A stretch of DNA of 32,761 bases from Nitrospirales bacterium (GTDB taxonomy: Bacteria > Nitrospirota > Nitrospiria > Nitrospirales > UBA8639): the NCBI GenBank assembly GCA_007570995.1, contig RKSG01000062.1:1-32761 (forward strand), given 5' to 3'. Positions within the stretch are counted from its first letter, which is position 1, and each line of letters starts with the position of its first letter. Made by a program: the position numbers and the translations under genes. The notes below the pieces were generated by a model. The model did not search any database. It was not told where the DNA came from and saw only the letters and a program-made list of their open reading frames with translations. Shown here one piece after another: positions 29,629 to 32,761 of the stretch.

Positions 29629-31014
29629 ATGAACCAACACGTCACATTATACACGGTTGGCTGCCGTCTCAATCAATCAGAGACCGCTGTCTTAGCCGAC
29701 AGGCTGACGGGCATGGGCTACCGGAAGGTGGCCTATGGAGAGCCCACCGATGTGCTGATCGTGAATACCTGCACCGTGACGGACAGTGCCGAGGCTGACT
29801 GTCGCCGGGTCATCCGTCGAACACTGCGACATTCTCCTCAGGCGTTTGTGGCGGTGACGGGCTGTTACGCGCAAACCGGAGTCGCCATTCTGCAGAACAT
29901 TCCGGGGGTGGATCTCGTGCTGGGGAACCAGTACAAAATGCTGTTGCCGGACTATGTGCAAAAGCTGTCTCGTATGCACAAACGTGCAGTGCCGTTGATC
30001 CGGCATTCCGGCGTGATCGACAGGGACGATTTTGTGCAGGACGGGGTTGGGGCCTACTCGACGACGCGCGCCAATGTGAAAATCCAGGATGGCTGCAATT
30101 TCATGTGTGCCTTTTGCCTGATTCCATTTGCCAGAGGGCGTGAACGAAGCCGGTTGATCGAGGATGCAATACGGGAAGCCGAGCACCTCGTGGAACGAGG
30201 GCATCGGGAGCTTGTCCTGACCGGTGTGAATATCGGGCAATTCTCGAATGGTTCCGCGGGGTTGCTCGACCTGATCCGGCGGTTGGAGCCCATTCCCGGC
30301 CTGGCGCGTATACGCATTTCCTCCATTGAGCCGACAACCATCCCTGACGCGCTGCTTGACTATATGCGCACCTCTGGAAAGCTGTGCCATTTTCTCCATG
30401 TTCCCCTGCAAAGCGGGGATGATGCCGTGTTGTCGGCAATGAATCGTCGCTACTCCGTACGTGAGTACGTGGCATGGGTGGAACGCGCCGTGCGCATGAT
30501 TCCGGATCTCTGCGTGGGGACCGACGTGCTCGTGGGATTTCCCGGAGAAACGGAACATCAGTTTGCCGAAACCTGCAGGGTGATCCAGGATCTGCCGCTG
30601 GCCTATGCCCATGTCTTCAGTTATTCCGCTCGTCCGGGGACGCAGGCCGTTCGTACAGGCCACCCCGTGCCTCCGTCACCAACGATCAAAGCCCGGAATC
30701 ACAGGATCACACAACTGTCCCGAGCCAAACGCATGCAGTTCTATCGGCAGTTTCTCGATCAGGAACGTCTGGTGCTGTTTGAATCCATGGACAGGGAGAA
30801 GATGTTCTGGACAGGCATGACGGATAATTTTATTCGTGTGGGCGTCTCCCATTCCAGCCGTCTGGCCAATCAGATCAGGCCGGTCAGACTGACCGGGACC
30901 ACGGAACACATGGTCCTGGGGCACGTGATGGATGCCACGCCGTCACAGCCACGGAAGCCATCCATTCCAGTCCTGCCGTCTTATGAACCTGCAGCCGGTG
31001 TGACATGTCCCTGA
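29629..31014 (+). CDS. mtaB: tRNA t6A37 methylthiotransferase MtaB-like
   Basis: MNQHVTLYTVGCRLNQSETAVLADRL, VNTCTVTDSAEADCRRVIRR, radical-SAM CNFMCAFCLIPFARGRERSR, ELVLTGVNIGQF, HVPLQSGDDAVLSAMNRRY; start at Met inside the longer ORF 29578..31014. Confidence 0.93.
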   Translation: MNQHVTLYTVGCRLNQSETAVLADRLTGMGYRKVAYGEPTDVLIVNTCTVTDSAEADCRRVIRRTLRHSPQAFVAVTGCYAQTGVAILQNIPGVDLVLGNQYKMLLPDYVQKLSRMHKRAVPLIRHSGVIDRDDFVQDGVGAYSTTRANVKIQDGCNFMCAFCLIPFARGRERSRLIEDAIREAEHLVERGHRELVLTGVNIGQFSNGSAGLLDLIRRLEPIPGLARIRISSIEPTTIPDALLDYMRTSGKLCHFLHVPLQSGDDAVLSAMNRRYSVREYVAWVERAVRMIPDLCVGTDVLVGFPGETEHQFAETCRVIQDLPLAYAHVFSYSARPGTQAVRTGHPVPPSPTIKARNHRITQLSRAKRMQFYRQFLDQERLVLFESMDREKMFWTGMTDNFIRVGVSHSSRLANQIRPVRLTGTTEHMVLGHVMDATPSQPRKPSIPVLPSYEPAAGVTCP

Positions 31015-31037
31015 CCAACATTCCCGGAGACAGTCCC

Positions 31038-32375
31038 ATGCCCTACCGCGTCTATATTCAGACGTTCGGATGCCAGATGAATGAGTATGATACCGAACTG
31101 GTACGGTCTCTGTTACGGGACCGCGGATTTGCATTGACTCCGAACCAGGATCAGGCCGATGTGCTGTTGATGAATACCTGCGCGATCCGGGAAAACGCCC
31201 ATGCTCGCGTCTACGGCCATCTGGCCAGTTGGAAAGCCATGAAACAGGTCCGTCGTGTGGTGATTGGCGTGTTGGGGTGCATGGCCCAGAATCTCAAAAA
31301 GGAATTACTGGATACGCATCCCGTCATTGACGTGCTCGCGGGACCGGACGCCTATCGGCACTTGCCCGATTTGCTGGTCCATGCCCTGGAACGCCAGGAA
31401 CAGGCCATGGCTGTGGATTTGTCCGAATACGAGACCTACGACGCGATTCTTCCGGAGCGCAAGCCTGGCGTCAATGCGTGGATTGCCATCATGAGAGGGT
31501 GTGATAATTTTTGCAGTTTCTGCGTGGTGCCCTACACGCGCGGCAGAGAACGGTCGCGTCCCGCGCGGGGTATTCTGGAGGAAGCGCACACCCTCGCGGC
31601 GCGGGGGTACAAGCAGGTCACGCTCCTGGGGCAGAACGTCAATTCGTATGGCAGTCCCGACCATGATGGTTACGATTTTGCCAGGCTGCTTTCAGCTGTC
31701 GCTGATGTGCCTGGCATCGAACGGGTGCGATTTACGTCTCCCCATCCCAAGGACTTTCCTCCCGCCCTCCTGGACGTGGTGGCCCATCACCCTCGCGTCT
31801 GTCGGCACATTCACCTTCCGCTGCAATCGGGTAACGACCGGATTCTCACCATGATGGGCCGGTCGTATACGCGAAATACCTATCGGGACCTGGTCGCGGC
31901 GATCAGGAAACGGGGCGACATCGCCCTCAGCACAGACATCATTGCGGGGTTCTGTACAGAGACGGACGAGGCGTTTTCTGACACGTATGAGCTTGTACGG
32001 GAGATCGAATTTCAATCGGCCTATGTGTTCAAATATTCGGAACGCAAGCACACCATTGCCTGGCGGAAATTTCCGGATGACGTGCCCGACGCCGTCAAAT
32101 CGGATCGGGTCACACGCCTGTTCGATCTTCAGCGAAGGATTTCCGCCGGGCACAATCGGCGGTTGATTGGCTCCGAAGTGACCGTGCTGGTTGAGGGTCA
32201 CGCGAAAAAATCTTCGCAACAGTGGATGGGGCATACGGACAGTAACGTGACCGTGGTCTGGGACAAATCGGCGGCGCCGCTTGCCGTCGGAGACCGGGTG
32301 ACGATTCGGGTGGATGATGCCTCAGCCTCGACGCTCTTTGGCACCCCCGTGACTTCCCTCGTGCCGGTCGTCTGA
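31038..32375 (+). CDS. miaB: tRNA-2-methylthio-N6-dimethylallyladenosine synthase MiaB
   Basis: MPYRVYIQTFGCQMNEYDTELV, LMNTCAIRENAHARVYGHL, GCDNFCSFCVVPYTRGRERSRP, VTLLGQNVNSYG, HLPLQSGNDRILTMMGRSYTR. Confidence 0.96.
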   Translation: MPYRVYIQTFGCQMNEYDTELVRSLLRDRGFALTPNQDQADVLLMNTCAIRENAHARVYGHLASWKAMKQVRRVVIGVLGCMAQNLKKELLDTHPVIDVLAGPDAYRHLPDLLVHALERQEQAMAVDLSEYETYDAILPERKPGVNAWIAIMRGCDNFCSFCVVPYTRGRERSRPARGILEEAHTLAARGYKQVTLLGQNVNSYGSPDHDGYDFARLLSAVADVPGIERVRFTSPHPKDFPPALLDVVAHHPRVCRHIHLPLQSGNDRILTMMGRSYTRNTYRDLVAAIRKRGDIALSTDIIAGFCTETDEAFSDTYELVREIEFQSAYVFKYSERKHTIAWRKFPDDVPDAVKSDRVTRLFDLQRRISAGHNRRLIGSEVTVLVEGHAKKSSQQWMGHTDSNVTVVWDKSAAPLAVGDRVTIRVDDASASTLFGTPVTSLVPVV

Positions 32376-32473
32376 CATCCTGTCCTGCTCCTGTGCGGTG
32401 CCTTTTCCCTGTTCGAGTTGACGCCCCCTGAGGCGGATCGTATAACATGCGCAACCTCGAATAATCAGGCCGT

Positions 32474-32549
32474 GCGCCCGTAGCTCAATGGATAGAGCAC
32501 TTGACTACGGATCAAGAGGTTAGAGGTTCGACTCCTCTCGGGCGCGCCA
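32474..32549 (+). tRNA. tRNA-Arg (ACG)
   Basis: GCGCCCGTAGCTCAATGGATAGAGCACTTGACTACGGATCAAGAGGTTAGAGGTTCGACTCCTCTCGGGCGCGCCA; full cloverleaf, anticodon ACG, encoded CCA. Confidence 0.97.
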
Positions 32550-32687
32550 TCTTATTCTCAATCCCCTTTCCATTTCAAAGTTTTCAAAGTATTAAAAATT
32601 TTAAAATTATTATTAAAATCAAGTAGACTTATCATTTCTTCTTATTTAGATTAACAGCAATCGATCATTAAATTTAGAAAGGTGATA

Positions 32688-32761
32688 ATGAAATTTTTAA
32701 TACTTTTTTTAATCTGCAATCTTTTGATTCTAGAAAAAAGCTATTCTGAAGATGTTGAAAA
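32688..32761 (+). CDS. Start of a secreted/lipid-anchored hypothetical protein in AT-rich DNA (partial)
   Basis: ATG preceded by GAAAGGTGATA; reads MKFLILFLICNLLILEKSYSEDVE... (signal-peptide-like) open to the window end. Confidence 0.55.
   Translation, partial: MKFLILFLICNLLILEKSYSEDVE

Noticed and set aside
29692-30663. 323-aa - strand ORF over mtaB
   Set aside because: Antisense shadow of a clear radical-SAM methylthiotransferase gene.

Overview
This 32.8 kb window is mostly compact, high-GC bacterial chromosome with housekeeping content. In order it holds: an edge-truncated lipoprotein gene (-), yajQ, cstA and a small membrane protein (-); an EVE-domain gene (+); a DUF2203-like gene (-); a co-directional block rho-rpmE-prfA-prmC-murA-hisG-hisD-hisB-hisH-[lipoprotein]-hisA-hisF-hisIE; dnaG; a CAU tRNA (probably Ile2); a CT398-like zinc-ribbon gene; rnpB; tRNA-Glu(TTC); an FGE/sulfatase-modifying-factor-fold protein; nrdJ, the class II B12-dependent RNR (-); a small membrane protein; a TrkH/KtrB-type K+ transporter (-); a secreted hypothetical (-); mtaB-miaB; tRNA-Arg(ACG); and the start of a very AT-rich segment. 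I did not find a complete undescribed multi-gene system. The observations most worth a second look are: (1) a 13-copy 11-bp tandem repeat with a two-state TT/CC ending, lying between a candidate promoter and mtaB and closed to translation on both strands; (2) a multiply frameshifted DNA methyltransferase remnant directly downstream of nrdJ; (3) two candidate NrdR boxes spaced exactly 31 bp centre to centre over the candidate nrdJ promoter; (4) an abrupt composition change immediately after the 3' end of tRNA-Arg, which looks like a genomic-island boundary continuing outside the window. All calls come from reading the sequence and the supplied ORF track; no database search was run.
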